Source of the DNA: Leptodactylus fallax
Lineage: Eukaryota; Chordata; Amphibia; Anura; Leptodactylidae
DNA length: 64,000 nt
Direction: 5' to 3'
NCBI GenBank assembly: GCA_947044405.1
Contig: CAMRHE010001075.1
Coordinates: forward strand, 169,787 to 233,786
This document shows positions 11,065 through 22,204 of the stretch, piece by piece. Positions within the stretch are counted from its first letter, which is position 1; every line of letters begins with the position of its first letter. The notes beneath the pieces are model-generated. The model was not told the DNA's origin, did no database searches, and worked only from the letters and a program-made list of their open reading frames with translations. The position numbers and the translations under genes were made by a program.

Positions 11065-12713
11065 CAGTCATATGAAAAAGTTTGGACACCCCTATTAATC
11101 TTAATCATTTTTAGTTCTAAATATTTGGGTGTTTTCAACAGCCATTTCAATTTGATATATCTAATAACTGATGGACACAGTAATATTTCAGGATTGAAAT
11201 GAGGTTTATTGTACTAACAGAAAATGTCCAATATGCATTAAACCAAAATTTGACCGGTGCAAAAGTATGGGCACCTCAACAGAAAAGTGACATTAATATT
11301 TAGTAGATCCTCCTTTTGCAAAAATAACAGCCTCTAGTCGCTTCCTGTAGCTTTTAATCAGTTCCTGGATCCTGGATGAAGGTATTTTTGACCATTCCTC
11401 TTTACAAAACAATTCCAGTTCAGTTAAGTTTGATGGTCGCCGAGCATGGACAGCCCGCTTCAAATTATCCCACAGATGTTCAATGATATTCAGGTCTGGG
11501 GACTGGGATGGCCATTCCAGAACATTGTAATTGTTCCTCTGCATGAATGCCTGAGTAGATTTGGAGCTGTGTTTTGGATCATTGTCTTGCTGAAATATCC
11601 ATCCCCGGCGTAACTTCAAATTCGTCACTGATTCTTGTACATTATTCTCAAGAATCTGCTGATACTGAGTTGAATCCATGCGACCCTCAACTTTAACAAG
11701 ATTCCCGGTGCCGGCATTGGCCACACAGCCCCAAAGCATGATGGAACCTCCACCAAATTTTACAGTGGGTAGCAAGTGTTTTTCTTGGAATGCTGTGGTT
11801 TTTTGATGCCATGCATAACGCCTTTTTGTATGACCAAACAACTCAATCTTTGTTTCATCAGTCCACAGGTCCTTCTTCCAAAATGAAGCTGGCTTGTCCA
11901 AATGTGCTTTTGCATACCTCAGGCGACTGTGTTTGTGGCGTGCTTTCAGAAACGGCTTCTTTCGCATCACTCTCCCATACAGCTTCTCCTTGTGCAAAGT
12001 GTGCTGTATTGTTGACCGATGCACAGTGACACCATCTGCAGCAAGATAATGCTGCAGCTCTTTGGAGGTGGTCTGTGGATTGTCCTTGACTGTTCTCACC
12101 ATTCTTCTTCTCTGCCTTTCTGATATTTTTCTTGGCCTGCCACTTCTGGGCTTAACAAGAACTGTCCCTGTGGTCTTCCATTTCCTTACTATGTTCCTCA
12201 CAGTGGAAACTGACAGGTTAAATCTCTGAGACAACTTTTTGTATCCTTCCCCTGAACAACTATGTTGAACAATCTTTGTTTTCAGATCATTTGAGAGTTG
12301 TTTTGAGGAGCCCATGATGCCACTCTTCAGAGGAGATTCAAATAGGAGAACAACTTGCAATTGGCCACCTTAAATACCTTTTCTCATGATTGGATACACC
12401 TGGCTATGAAGTTCAAAGCTCAGTGAGGTTACAAAACCAATTTTGTGCTTCAGTAAGTTAGTAAAAAGTAGTTAGGAGTATTCAAATCAATAAAATGATA
12501 AGGGTACCCAAATTTTTGCACCGGTCAAATTTTGGTTTAATGCATATTGCACATTTTCTGTTAGTACAATAAACCTCATTTCAATCCTGAAATATTACTG
12601 TGTCCATCAGTTATTAGATATATCAAATTGAAATGGCTGTTGCAAACACCCAAATATTTAGAACTAAAAATGATTAAGATTAATAGGGGTGCCCAAACTT
12701 TTTCATATGACTG
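11065..12713 (-). mobile_element. Tc1-like DNA transposon with intact DD34E transposase
   Basis: The ends are CAGTCATATGAAAAAGTTTG and its inverse, flanked by TA at 11063-11064 and 12714-12715. Inverted terminal repeats span 11065-11275 and 12503-12713, 211 bp each, with few mismatches. The only gene is the transposase on the minus strand. The element sits inside a MITE-like repeat, and the uninterrupted relative of that site is visible at 43434-43435. Confidence 0.95.
11293..12315 (-). CDS. Tc1-like transposase (DD34E), apparently intact
   Basis: This encodes a transposase that binds the element's terminal repeats, excises it and inserts it at TA. With the ATG at 12315 the protein is 340 residues, the usual Tc1-like length. 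An in-frame upstream start would add 15 residues (first MQVVLL) with no family similarity, so I prefer the downstream one. The N-terminal third holds two helix-turn-helix regions and the hinge GRPRK. The catalytic motifs are intact: [11 protein letters not shown] with D153, QQDNDPKH with D244, and SPDLNIIEHLW with E279, leaving 34 residues between the last two. No stop or frameshift interrupts it. Ordinary Pro in DLNPIE is replaced by Ile. It could be active, but sequence alone cannot show that. Confidence 0.93.
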   Translation of the reverse strand: MGSSKQLSNDLKTKIVQHSCSGEGYKKLSQRFNLSVSTVRNIVRKWKTTGTVLVKPRSGRPRKISERQRRRMVRTVKDNPQTTSKELQHYLAADGVTVHRSTIQHTLHKEKLYGRVMRKKPFLKARHKHSRLRYAKAHLDKPASFWKKDLWTDETKIELFGHTKRRYAWHQKTTAFQEKHLLPTVKFGGGSIMLWGCVANAGTGNLVKVEGRMDSTQYQQILENNVQESVTNLKLRRGWIFQQDNDPKHSSKSTQAFMQRNNYNVLEWPSQSPDLNIIEHLWDNLKRAVHARRPSNLTELELFCKEEWSKIPSSRIQELIKSYRKRLEAVIFAKGGSTKY

Positions 12714-12743
12714 TAAATACCTGATATCTGCTGTAATAGTATA

Positions 12744-13049
12744 GTGGAAGTCTTTAGTAAGTGAGTCATTGCCTGTATCATGACCATAGTCCAAAAGACT
12801 AAAACAAGGAAAAATAAAAATTAGAGTTAATAATAGCACAAAATACACCTACAACAGAGTCAAAGCTGAGTAACATCTATCTACAGGTACATTGCAAATA
12901 TCACAACCTTGCCTCATTGCGCTTGAAATCAGCATTATTTTCATAAGGCATCAATGTATTTACCATAAAAATGCATTTAAGCTCCATTTTCTTGAGGGCA
13001 GCTACCCTATCCCTACCTCATCTACTCTGCGGAACAGAATCAGTGATAA
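12744..13049. other. unassigned short interval
   Basis: About 300 bp between the MITE-like repeat and the Penelope-like relic. The part nearest the relic may be its 3' end, but I cannot place the boundary. Confidence 0.3.
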
Positions 13050-14235
13050 TAAATCACAATTGTGTTTCCATGTGTCTTGCTTCAGAAAACTGTTTAGAAA
13101 CAGGCAAATCGAGTCTTTTATTGTGAATCTCATAACAGTGATTATTGAGCCAAGTTTTAAGATCCAAGGTTGATTCCCCTACATACCACAAATTACAATT
13201 ACAATGAAAAATCATGACAGTCTCAACAGAAAAAGGATGGACAAAACTGTTCCCCTTAAACATGAAAGAACAACTAACTCATAAAAGTCATAGGAAACTT
13301 TTAAGGCCATATGCCATATGAGTCTGAACTACAGTTGTAACAGATCCCAAATCTGAAGTAACCAATCTGTCACCTAAATTACAAGGGTGACGATAAGAAA
13401 ACAAGTGGGGTATTTGAAATTCAGGAACATGTTCAGAATGGGCCAGTGTTTATGCATGATTTTGGTGATGGCTGTGCTATGTTCAGTATATGTGGAAATA
13501 AAATGTAACCTAGTGCCAGTCTTCTTACTTTGCTGCTGTGTCTAGAATAATAAATCAGATCAACCTGGTTTGAATAGCCACTCTTACTAAATTTACACAT
13601 TTGATCGAACCTCTGACCTAATATCATCAATGAATTGCCACTACTCATGCCCTTTGTCAAAACATACATTACATCTTGCTCTGTTTGCCAGATACAACTA
13701 AATCTCTCTCCTCAGTGTTTTCAACTGGTTACCTAGGTTATAGACCTGATACAGATCAGAATGATGACTCTGCTTCTGGCTTATATTCTCTTCTCTACCT
13801 CTTTCTACATATAGGATTCAGTTTTTCAGGCAAAGACAAGAAAAACATCTTGCATTCAGCAGTAGAAGAATCATATCAATATCTTCAGACATAGCCATAA
13901 CACCTCTACTATAAGGCTAACAACATCAAATGATGATAATGGCTCCAGGGAGCATCTTACAATCCTTCAATTTTAGAAGGAAATCATTAGTATTCCTAAT
14001 GAATAAAGAAGACCTTTATGACAAAATTATGGAGAACCTTGTGAAAATAAATAGAGAAAATTTAGCCAACCCCGTATGTTCGACCAAAGACTTGTAGATT
14101 TTTTCATAGCACGTAAATAACAGGTGTTACTGGATGTTCAACAAGCAAAAACTTGTGAAGAGCCATATCGATTACATTATTTGTTTTGGCTTCTTCGAAG
14201 CCAATTTTATCAGGAACAATTTGTTCAGGAAACCA
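13050..14235 (-). pseudogene. Penelope-like retroelement relic (RT plus GIY-YIG endonuclease)
   Basis: Penelope-like elements encode one protein, a reverse transcriptase followed by a GIY-YIG nuclease. Read on the minus strand, three family landmarks appear in the right order. Near 14135-14080 the text HPVTPVIYVL followed by KIYKSL resembles the usual YxLPKxHK entry to the RT. Near 13850 a degraded DVFLVFA resembles the tail of the Y-x-D-D-V motif. Near 13440-13385 FQIPHLFSYRHPCNLGDRLV resembles the linker. Near 13200-13140 CNCNLWYVGES followed by LDLKTWLNNHCYEI is the GIY-YIG core. Stops and frameshifts run throughout and much of the RT core is lost, so it is long dead. Its N-terminal region may extend to about 14595. 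Confidence 0.65.
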
Positions 14236-14849
14236 TGCTTTTAGTTAAATGTTACGAAACAATCTATGTACGTCAATTTCCAAGTCAAAACAGTTTGTGA
14301 CAGTACTTGGATAGAAAGACAAGTCAATTGAGTAGGAATAGGTTCTTTAGAAGAAATTTCTACCACTAGTTCATATTGTTGTTCTCTTTCTAGCTTGATA
14401 GTATCCGCGTAACTGCCCCCCCACCCACATTGGTTTCGGATCTCTGCCTTTACCTCCATCTTTGTTGCCTTCTACCCCCTTGTATGTTCCTGCATATACT
14501 CCTGAGACTAAAAATGAGGCAGACTCTTGGGGTGTAGATGTGTGTACTCCATCCTTTGGTTTCTGTTTAGATTTGTGCCTTAAACCATTCACCAATGACT
14601 CTTGATTAGGAGCATTAGAATGTCAAATATAGATATTGCCTTTTTCATAGTCATCCATGTCTCTTATCTAAAGTAGCATATTCTGATGTTTTATTTTCCT
14701 TTTTTTTTTTTTTTATTAAAGCTCAATAAAGTGATTGTGTTGTCTATATTATGGGCTATTGTTAGTTGGGTAAGTTCTGTTTTACTTTTCCACCTTTTTG
14801 GGGGCCAGGCTGCTGCTATGTATGGGTATTATATAATCCTTTCATCGCT

Positions 14850-14867
14850 ATTTTTAAAAGATGGCTA

Positions 14868-14919
<52 letters not shown>

Positions 14920-15250
14920 TATATACACATAAAGATACATAGAGACTAAAGGAGTGACCAGGATAAACTAAATGAAAATGAATCATCATATAAAGGAAAA
15001 TAATTATATAAAAGAAAATAATAAGAAAGATCAAAAAAGAATATAAATTGTGGAACTACTATTGTGCACATATCTAACATATAGAAAGGGCTACAGCCCT
15101 ACACATTCAACCAGACCTGGTTAGTGCCCAGTAACCCACCCTTTTATATGATTATTTTCCTTTATATGATAATTCATTTTCATTTAGTTTATCACTCCTT
15201 CGGTCTCCATGTAACTTTATATATGCATCTTTAGCCGTCTTTTAAAAAAA
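14850..15250. repeat. large inverted repeat upstream of the Penelope-like relic
   Basis: The left arm (about 14850-15010) contains TTTTTAAAAGATGGCTAAA, GACTAAAGGAGTGA, AAACTAAATGAAAATGAAT and CATATAAAGGAAAATAAT. The right arm (about 15145-15250) carries these in inverse order and orientation, for example ATTCATTTTCATTTAGTTT and TTTAGCCGTCTTTTAAAAA. The arms are separated by about 135 bp. The left arm is longer because of a TA microsatellite inside it. It lies just 5' of the relic and may be its terminal repeat. Confidence 0.7.
14871..14922. repeat. TA dinucleotide microsatellite
   Basis: An almost pure (TA)n tract with one GTA and one TTT interruption, within the left arm of the inverted repeat. 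Confidence 0.9.
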
Positions 15251-16890
15251 GCTTATGGGTACTTTCTCTAATTTAAGATGGCGCCTATGCACTTTTGACA
15301 TTGTGCACATGCATCCGTGTATGCGCAATGGTGTACAATCGTCACGCACCAGTGTGACTCTTGCCAATACTATTTTGGGATACTTAGCTATATTCATTCT
15401 GATATCCCTGTTCCTGTCATGCCCTGTACACTTATAGAAACGCCGAGTGGCGTGGTAATGGCCATGTGAGTACTCTACATGATGGGTTGAGTTATTAATT
15501 ACACTCTGCTGAGGGCATAGGAGTTATAAATGGAGTATTGTTAATTTCATGGGTTACACATGTTCACTTAATTAATCAATTGATTATGTAAATCTATTTT
15601 CTAATATTATATGGTGGATGTTCCTTATTTATATTATGTATTGATTGCACTATTATATGTACTTCATTGAATTGTGCGAGTTTCACACTTTTTTATTCTC
15701 TGTTTAACAGGTAACAAAACCTCAGCTGTGAGACGTTATTTTGTTAATCTACTAGGGAGCACAGGTGGGAGCTTGGCCTCATTAAAGGGCTATAAAAGGT
15801 TGTTAAGTTTTAAGTCCTGGGCAGTTCCTGGGTCCGCTGCTGCTACCACTGAGCGTATCCTCCCAATATATATATATATTAAGGTCTCAGAGTTTGACTG
15901 AAACATTGATTGGATGACAAGAACTCTTTTTTACACCAGATTTCAAGTGCTGTCTAATTTTCCCTATATATTTAGTGATGGATCCCGGCCAGGAAATAGG
16001 AGGAATTGCACCCATTATTTTCGCAGGCAATGCTGATATTTTTCACTCTTCTATTTTGTGGCTTATTAGCAGGCACAGCATATTATGGCTGTCTCACAGG
16101 ATCCTATAGCTGATTCTTTGTCACCTGATATATTCATCTACACCAGAGTAAATGAGGGTAGTTTTTGAGGTTTGCAGGTAGATGTGTCTTTCCTCACCAC
16201 ACAGATCTCAAGAAAAGGTATTTTTTCACACATCAGTATTTTGGTCATTTGCATAATTGTTTGTAGTCAAAGGCAGAAGAGTGGTGAAAACACAGAACAG
16301 GGTATAAATCTTGTCATTATTCTTTATCTCTGTGTAGTTTTCACGCTTACTTTTGCTTAACACTGATGTAAAACTGATAAAACATAAGTAAGGAAACATT
16401 TTATATACTTTTTGAGGCAGAATCTCTACAAATATTATGAAGACCATAAAACCTGTGCACTGATGATGTCACTATTCCTAGCCTGAAAACAGCATGTTGG
16501 CTTTGTGAATGCTGATCTGAATAGTTTGTACAGCGTAATGGCTGCAGGTTTTTCCTGTGACCTGCCCCTTAGCCTAAAGGGGTTTTCTGTGACTAAGAAA
16601 ATGTGACTAAAGGCCAGAAATGCTTGTCATATGAATGAATAAACATAACTGAGAACCTTTATGTGTGTTTGGACCATTTTTATCATTCCTCATATTTTCA
16701 GACTCATGTAATACTTCCTGGTTTCTAGTTCCTGGTTGTGTGAGTTTCAGTGCTTTTCCAGGACAGCCCCTCCCAGCATACGCCCACCGTACCTCCTAGC
16801 AGTTTTTCATTCATGCCAGTATGCTTATTTACTTATCTATATATATATTTATACACACACACATATGCATTCATCTATATACAGTGTATA
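15251..16890. other. unassigned intergenic DNA
   Basis: No supported coding region. Open frames here have no recognisable motif. TA/CA-rich simple sequence occurs near 15870-15890 and 16835-16890. Confidence 0.3.
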
Positions 16891-16892
16891 TA

Positions 16893-18521
16893 CAGTGCCT
16901 TGCGAAAGTATTCGGCCCCCTTGAACTTTTCAACCTTTTGCCACATTTCAGGCTTCAAACATAAGAATATAAAATTTAAATTTTTTGGTGAAGAATCAAC
17001 AAGTGGGACACAATCGTGAAGTGGAACGAAATTTATTGGATATTTTAAACTTTTGTAAAAAATAAAAAACTGAAAAGTGGGGTGTGCAAAATTATTCGGC
17101 CCCTTTAAGTTAATACTTTGTAGCGCCACCTTTTGCTGCGATTACAGCTGCAAGTCGCTTGGGGTATGTCTCTATAAGTTTTGCACATCGAGAGGCTGAA
17201 ATTCTTGCCCATTCTTCCTTGGAAAACAGCTCGAGCTCAGTGAGGTTGGATGGAGAGCGTTTGTGAACAGCAGTTTTCAGCTCTTTCCACAGATTCTCGA
17301 TTGGATTCAGGTCTGGACTTTGACTTGGCCATTCTAACACCTGGATACATTTATTTGTGAACTATTCCATTGTAGATTGTGCTTTATGTTTGGGATCATT
17401 GTCTTGTTTTAAGATAAATCTCCGTCCCAGTCTCAGGTCTTTTGCAGACTCCAACAGGTTTTCTTCCAGAATGGTCCTGTATTTGGCTCCATCCATCTTC
17501 CCATCAATTTTAACCATCTTCCCTGTCCCTGCTGAAGAAAAGCAGGCCCAAACCATGATGCTGCCACCACCATGTTTGACAGTGGGGATGGTGTGTTCAG
17601 GGTGATGAGCTGTGTTGCTTTTACGCCAAACATATCGTTTTGCATTGTGGCCAAAAAGTTCGATTTTGGTTTCATTTGACTAGAGCACCTTCTTCCACAT
17701 GTTTGGTGTGTCTCCCAGGTGGCTTGTGGCAAACTTTAAACAAGACTTTTTATGGATATCTTTGAGAAATGGCTTTCTTCTTGCCACTCTTCCATAAAGG
17801 CCAGATTTGTGCAGTGTACGATTGATTGTTGTCCTATGGACAGACTCTCCCACCTCAGCTGTAGATCTCTGCAGTTCATCCAGAGTGATCATGGGCCTCT
17901 TGGCTGCATCTCTGATCAGTCTTCTCCTTGTTTGAGATGAAAGTTTAGAGGGACGGCCGGGTCTTGGTAGATTTGCAGTGGTCTGATACTTCTTCCATTT
18001 CAATATGATCGCTTGCACAGTGCTCCTTGGGAAGTTTAAAGTTTGGGAAATCTTTTTGTATCCAAATTCGGCTTTAACCTTCTCCACAACAGTATCACGG
18101 ACCTGCCTGGTGTGTTCCTTGGTCTTCATGATGCTCTCTGCGCTTTAAACAGAACCCTGAAACTATCACAGAGCAGGTGCATTTATACGGAGACTTGATT
18201 ACACACAGGTGGATTATATTTATCAACATCAGTCATTTAGGACAACATTGGATCATTCAGAGATCCTCACTGAACTTCTGGAGTGAGTTTGCTGCATTGA
18301 AAGTAAAGGGGCCGAATAATATTGCACGCCCCACTTTTCAGTTTTTTATTTTTTACAAAAGTTTAAAATAACCAATAAATTTCATTCCACTTCACAATTG
18401 TGTCCCACTTGCTGTTGATTCTTCACCAAAAAATTGAAATTTTATATCTTTATGTTTGAAGCCTGAAATGTGGCAAAAGGTTGAAAAGTTCAAGGGGGCC
18501 GAATACTTTCGCAAGGCACTG
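16893..18521 (-). mobile_element. Tc1-like DNA transposon, second family, inactivated
   Basis: The ends are CAGTGCCTTGCGAAAGTATT and its inverse, flanked by TA at 16891-16892 and 18522-18523. Inverted repeats of about 215 bp span 16893-17106 and 18304-18521. The transposase frame on the minus strand is almost full length but carries two stops. It is a different family from the neighbour at 18534, which starts only 12 bp away. Confidence 0.92.
17110..18129 (-). pseudogene. Tc1-like transposase with two nonsense codons and a lost catalytic Asp
   Basis: From ATG 18129 (MKTKEHTRQV) to the stop at 17110 all parts lie in one frame, a full-length transposase of about 339 codons. The hinge GRPSK, the first catalytic block, KQDNDPKHK and [11 protein letters not shown] are all recognisable. 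Three lesions are evident against family consensus. The Trp codon just before the first catalytic block is TAG (17680-17682). The catalytic Asp two codons later is Asn (AAT at 17674-17676). A further Trp codon is TAG at 17362-17364. All three are G-to-A on the coding strand. The copy is dead. Confidence 0.9.
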
Positions 18522-18533
18522 TATATATATATA

Positions 18534-20109
18534 CAGTACAGACCAAAAGTTTGGACACACCTTCTCATTCCAAGAGTTTTCTGTATTTTCATGACTATAA
18601 AAATTGTAGATTCACACTGAAGGCATCAAAACTATGAATTAACACGTGGAATTATATACGTAACAAAAAAGTGTGAAACAACTGAAAATATGTCTTATAT
18701 TCTAGGTTCCTCAAAGTAGCCACCTTTTGCTTTGATTACTGCTTTGCACACTCTTAGTATTCTCTTGATGAGCTTCAAGAGGTAGTCACATGAAATGGTC
18801 TTCCAACAGTCTTGAAGGAGTTCCCAGAGATGCTTAGCACTTGTTGGCCCTTTTGCCTTCACTCTGCGGTCCAGCTCACCCCAAACCATCTCGATTGGGT
18901 TCAGGTCTGGTGACTGTGGAGGCCAGGTCATCTGGTGTAGCACCCCATCACTCTCCTTCTTGGTCAAATAGCCCTTACACAGTCTGGAGGTGTGTTTGGG
19001 GGTCATTGTCCTGTGGAAAAATAAATGATGGTCCAACTAAACGCAAATCGGATGGAATAGCATGCCGCTGCAAGATGCTGTGGTAACCATGCTGGTTCAG
19101 TATTCCTTCAATTTTGAATAAATCCCCAAAAGTGTCACCAGAAAAAGCACCCCCACACCATCACACCTCCTCCTCCATGCTTCACGGTGGGAACCAGACA
19201 TGTAGAGTCCATTTGTTCACCTTTTCTGCGTTGCACAAAGACACGGTGGTTGGAACCAAAGATCTCAAATTTGGACCCATCAGACCAAAGCACAGATTTC
19301 CACAGGTCTAATGTCCATTCCTTGTGTTCTTTAGCCCAAACAAGTCTCTTGTGCTTGTTGCCTGTCCTTAGCAGTGGTTTCCTAGCAGCTATTTTACCAT
19401 GAAGGCCTGCTGCACACAGTCTCCTCTTAACAGTTGTTGTAGAGATGTGTCTGCTGCTAGAACTCTGTATGGCATTGATCTGGTCTCTAATCTGAGCTGC
19501 TGTTAACCTGCAATTTTTGAGGCTGGTGACTCGGATGAACTTATCCTCTGCAGCAGAGGTGACTCTTGGTCTTCCTTTCCTGGGGCGGTCCTCATGTGAG
19601 CCAGTTTCTTTATAGCGCTTGATGGTTTTGGCCGCTGCACTTGGGGACACTTTCAAAGTTTTCCCAGTTTTTCGGACTGACTGACCTTCATTTCTTAAAG
19701 TAATGATGACCACTCGTTTTTCTTTACTTAGCTGCTTTTTTTCTTGCCATAATACAAATTCTAACACTCCATTCAGTAGGACTATAAGCTGTGTATCCAC
19801 CTGACTTCTGAACAACACAACTGATGGTCCCAACCCCATTTATAAGGCAAGAAATCCCACTTATTAAACCTGACAGGGCACACCTGTGAAGTGAAAACCA
19901 TTTCAGGTGACTACCTCTTGAAGCTCATCAAAAGAATGCCAAGAGTGTGCAAAGCAGTAATTAAAGCAAAATGTGCCTACTTTGAAGAACCTGGAATATA
20001 AGACATATTTTCAGTTGTTTCACACTTTTTTGTTAAGTATATAATTCCACATGTGTTAATTCATAGTTTTCATGCTTTCATTGTGAATCTACCATTTTGG
20101 TCTGTACTG
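18534..20109 (-). mobile_element. Tc1-like DNA transposon, decayed copy 2 (long-TIR family)
   Basis: Same family as 2424-4042, opposite orientation. It starts CAGTACAGACCAAAAGTTTG at 18534 and ends ...TTTTGGTCTGTACTG at 20109, with TA on both sides (18532-18533, 20110-20111). The right terminal repeat (from about 19895) lacks about 55 bp present in the left one, deleted at about 20093. The TIR again includes antisense transposase coding sequence. Confidence 0.9.
18695..19750 (-). pseudogene. Tc1-like transposase, broken
   Basis: The ATG at 19750 is followed after three codons by a run of seven A where the sister copy has six, a frameshift. The frame then resumes as KKQLSKEKRVVIITLRN and runs through GRPRVTSAAEDKF, the hinge. 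The first catalytic block reads LWSDGSKFEIFG, with Gly in place of the usual Glu after the Asp. A frameshift follows at WGCFFW near 19135. The C-terminal part (18695-19036) holds [11 protein letters not shown]. The five-C run that splits the second catalytic motif at 2.4-4 kb is present here as five G on the plus strand at about 18998-19002. Confidence 0.85.
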
Positions 20110-20969
20110 TATATATATATATATATATGCAATGTATGTGTATATATAGTATATAAGAATACGGATGTGTATCTGTATATATATTGATGAGAATGTCTGT
20201 AAAGCACAGTCAAACAATGTGGTCCCAACACTACAGCACTTCCCAGTAAGGTTGTTTTTACATGGTGCAGTTTTGTTAAATGCATGTTGATTTTGAAGCC
20301 CACACAAGCTTTTTAAAGCATTCAGTTTTCCCTGCTTGATGCTAATGATACAGCATTCACATCTTTTTCACATGTTGCTCATCTCCTTAACTTTCTCTAT
20401 GCATCTACCATGCTGCCAGCCCTTCAGTGTCCATAAAACCCTCCAAGCACTCACAGAAGAATGTCTGCCTAATAGAGACAGGGGAGCGGCTAGAATTTTT
20501 AAAAAAATTTATACAAAATGGGCTTCTCTACCTTGCTGCTTCTGCTGTGAACCAGGTGCTGGCTTGTCTGATGATCAGGACCCCACCTCCTCTTGGCTGC
20601 TCTGGTAGTCAATAAGGCTTAGACAAATGCTGCTTTCATCAGTGATGACATCACACTCATGGTGGATGTTACCAACACCTGAAGTCATTTGCTCAATGAA
20701 TTTTATTTGTTCTTAGACAAAAAATTGGTGAAAAAGTTTTTTTCTAATTATCTGTAAAAAAAAAATCTTGGAAAACTCATTTAATTGTTTCTCCTGTGGT
20801 TGTTTTTGTATTGTTTTCTCATTCTTGTATCTAGTCATATGAACTTCTGATTCTCTAACTCTTACCCTGATACTATTATTAGTGGAACATTTCTTCAGTA
20901 TTTTAATTGGTTTCTGTGGTTGTTAGCCACAATTATATAAGGAATTTTGCTATTTCTCCCGATGCTGTA
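20110..20969. other. unassigned DNA with TA/GTATA simple repeats
   Basis: A TA-rich simple tract fills about 20108-20185. No gene is recognised after it. Confidence 0.35.
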
Positions 20970-21195
20970 TCTTGTCACCATTGGAGACTCAGTTGCAGAA
21001 ACTGCCAAAAATTGGTGGAGAGAAAAGTCCTGCATGTATGACTTTTTTCTCTGCCGCTTTACAGTGCACATCTGATGGCCCCATTATTGTCAATGAGGTC
21101 CACTGGTCTCTGTGTGTAACCGCTGTTTCAGTGCTCTGGCCTAGTGGACCCGAACAATGGAGAACACAGCGTAAGTGTGAAACTATTATAAGACT
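20970..21195 (+). repeat. dispersed repeat family F, copy 1
   Basis: It shares TTGGAGACTC, GAGAGAAAAGTCCTGCATG, a GACTTTT-TCTCTnCCGC hairpin arm and AGTGTGAA-type endings with 35365-35625, 36414-36520 and 42452-42645. The paired AAAAGTCC and GGACTTTT motifs form a small hairpin. No coding capacity. Confidence 0.6.
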
Positions 21196-22204
21196 TACTG
21201 CAGTTTGACTATGTAATGGTATGTTTGTCCAGCCTATGCAGACTGGACATTTCCACTATGATTTTTCTTCTGTGTGCTACAGTCTTGACTGCAGGAACAT
21301 GGTTGTGATATGTATCCCTGCTCTGTAAAAGTTTACCTTAACCATGATTTTCAGCTGCTTCTTGCATTGGTGTAATAGGAATGAATGGTGATTTAATCAG
21401 TTATAAAAGAATATAAAAATAAAAGCAAGTTACAGTGTCTGTGGGAGCATCAAAGCAAAATGGCTAAAACCAAGAATGCTACAGATAGATTCTGTATGTA
21501 TTAACTGTGAGAAATGTATGAACACATGAAAAAACTTAGTGATATATCTATGATCTAGCACAGACATTTATTAGTTTATGTACTGAGAATACGATTGATC
21601 ATTGCCATTCTGTCATCAAGATCAAGATAAGACTCTTCAGAAGACGAGGTTAATAGTTGGACATGTGGTGGTTTTAACTAAATATCTTCATATATATGTT
21701 GGAGCATAAGTGAAATGGATGTAGGGTCAAACACCATCCTTTGATGTTTGGAGATATCAATATGCTACAGAGAAGAAATTCTTCCATAGCTTCATAATAT
21801 AAATGATACACAGACAACATATAAGGGGTGCAGAGGCAGCAATCTCTGCCCTGGAGTTTAAGGGAGCCAAAAGGCCTCTCTACAACATAAGAACACATCA
21901 GTATTATAGATAGCACATGGTAACTAGGTGGCCCATTATATATTTTGCATTGAGTCCCAGGAGCTTCAAGTTACGCTTCTGCACACAACGCAGCAAACTT
22001 ATCCGTCAGTGCAAAGATGAATGCAAAATAATCTGAAGACATTTTATATACAGTTTTATTAGTAATATCTACAGTGTACAATACAGATTCTGCACCCCCA
22101 TTTAAAGTGTGATAAGGTACATTGGTGACAAAGGGGCTGAACAGAGAGGTAAATAAGCACATTTTATTATTTTAAGCCTCTGCGCATGGAAAAATCTATT
22201 GGAA
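21196..22204. other. unassigned intergenic DNA
   Basis: No gene or recognised repeat. Confidence 0.3.

Larger units (their letters stand above)
10345..12743 (+). repeat. TTAA-flanked MITE-like repeat, copy 1, split by a Tc1-like element
   Basis: The left part (10345-11064) starts TTAACCCCTTAA and follows the intact relative at 42653-43471 along its length: ACCATTTTGGGGAAT, then GGGGTCTTGAACCCCAGGGG, then CTGATCACTA, then GCGGCCAC. The Tc1-like element 11065-12713 interrupts it at a TA. Homology resumes at 12714 with AATACCTGATATCTGCTGTAATAG, but the right terminus is decayed. It is non-coding and probably mobilised in trans by a TTAA-specific (piggyBac-type) transposase. Confidence 0.65.

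Noticed and set aside
12316..12360. Upstream in-frame start for the intact Tc1 transposase
   Set aside because: The extra 15 residues have no family counterpart. The start at 12315 gives the standard 340-residue protein.
14816..15034. Tyr/Ile-rich minus-strand frame
   Set aside because: It reads through the TA microsatellite and low-complexity DNA.
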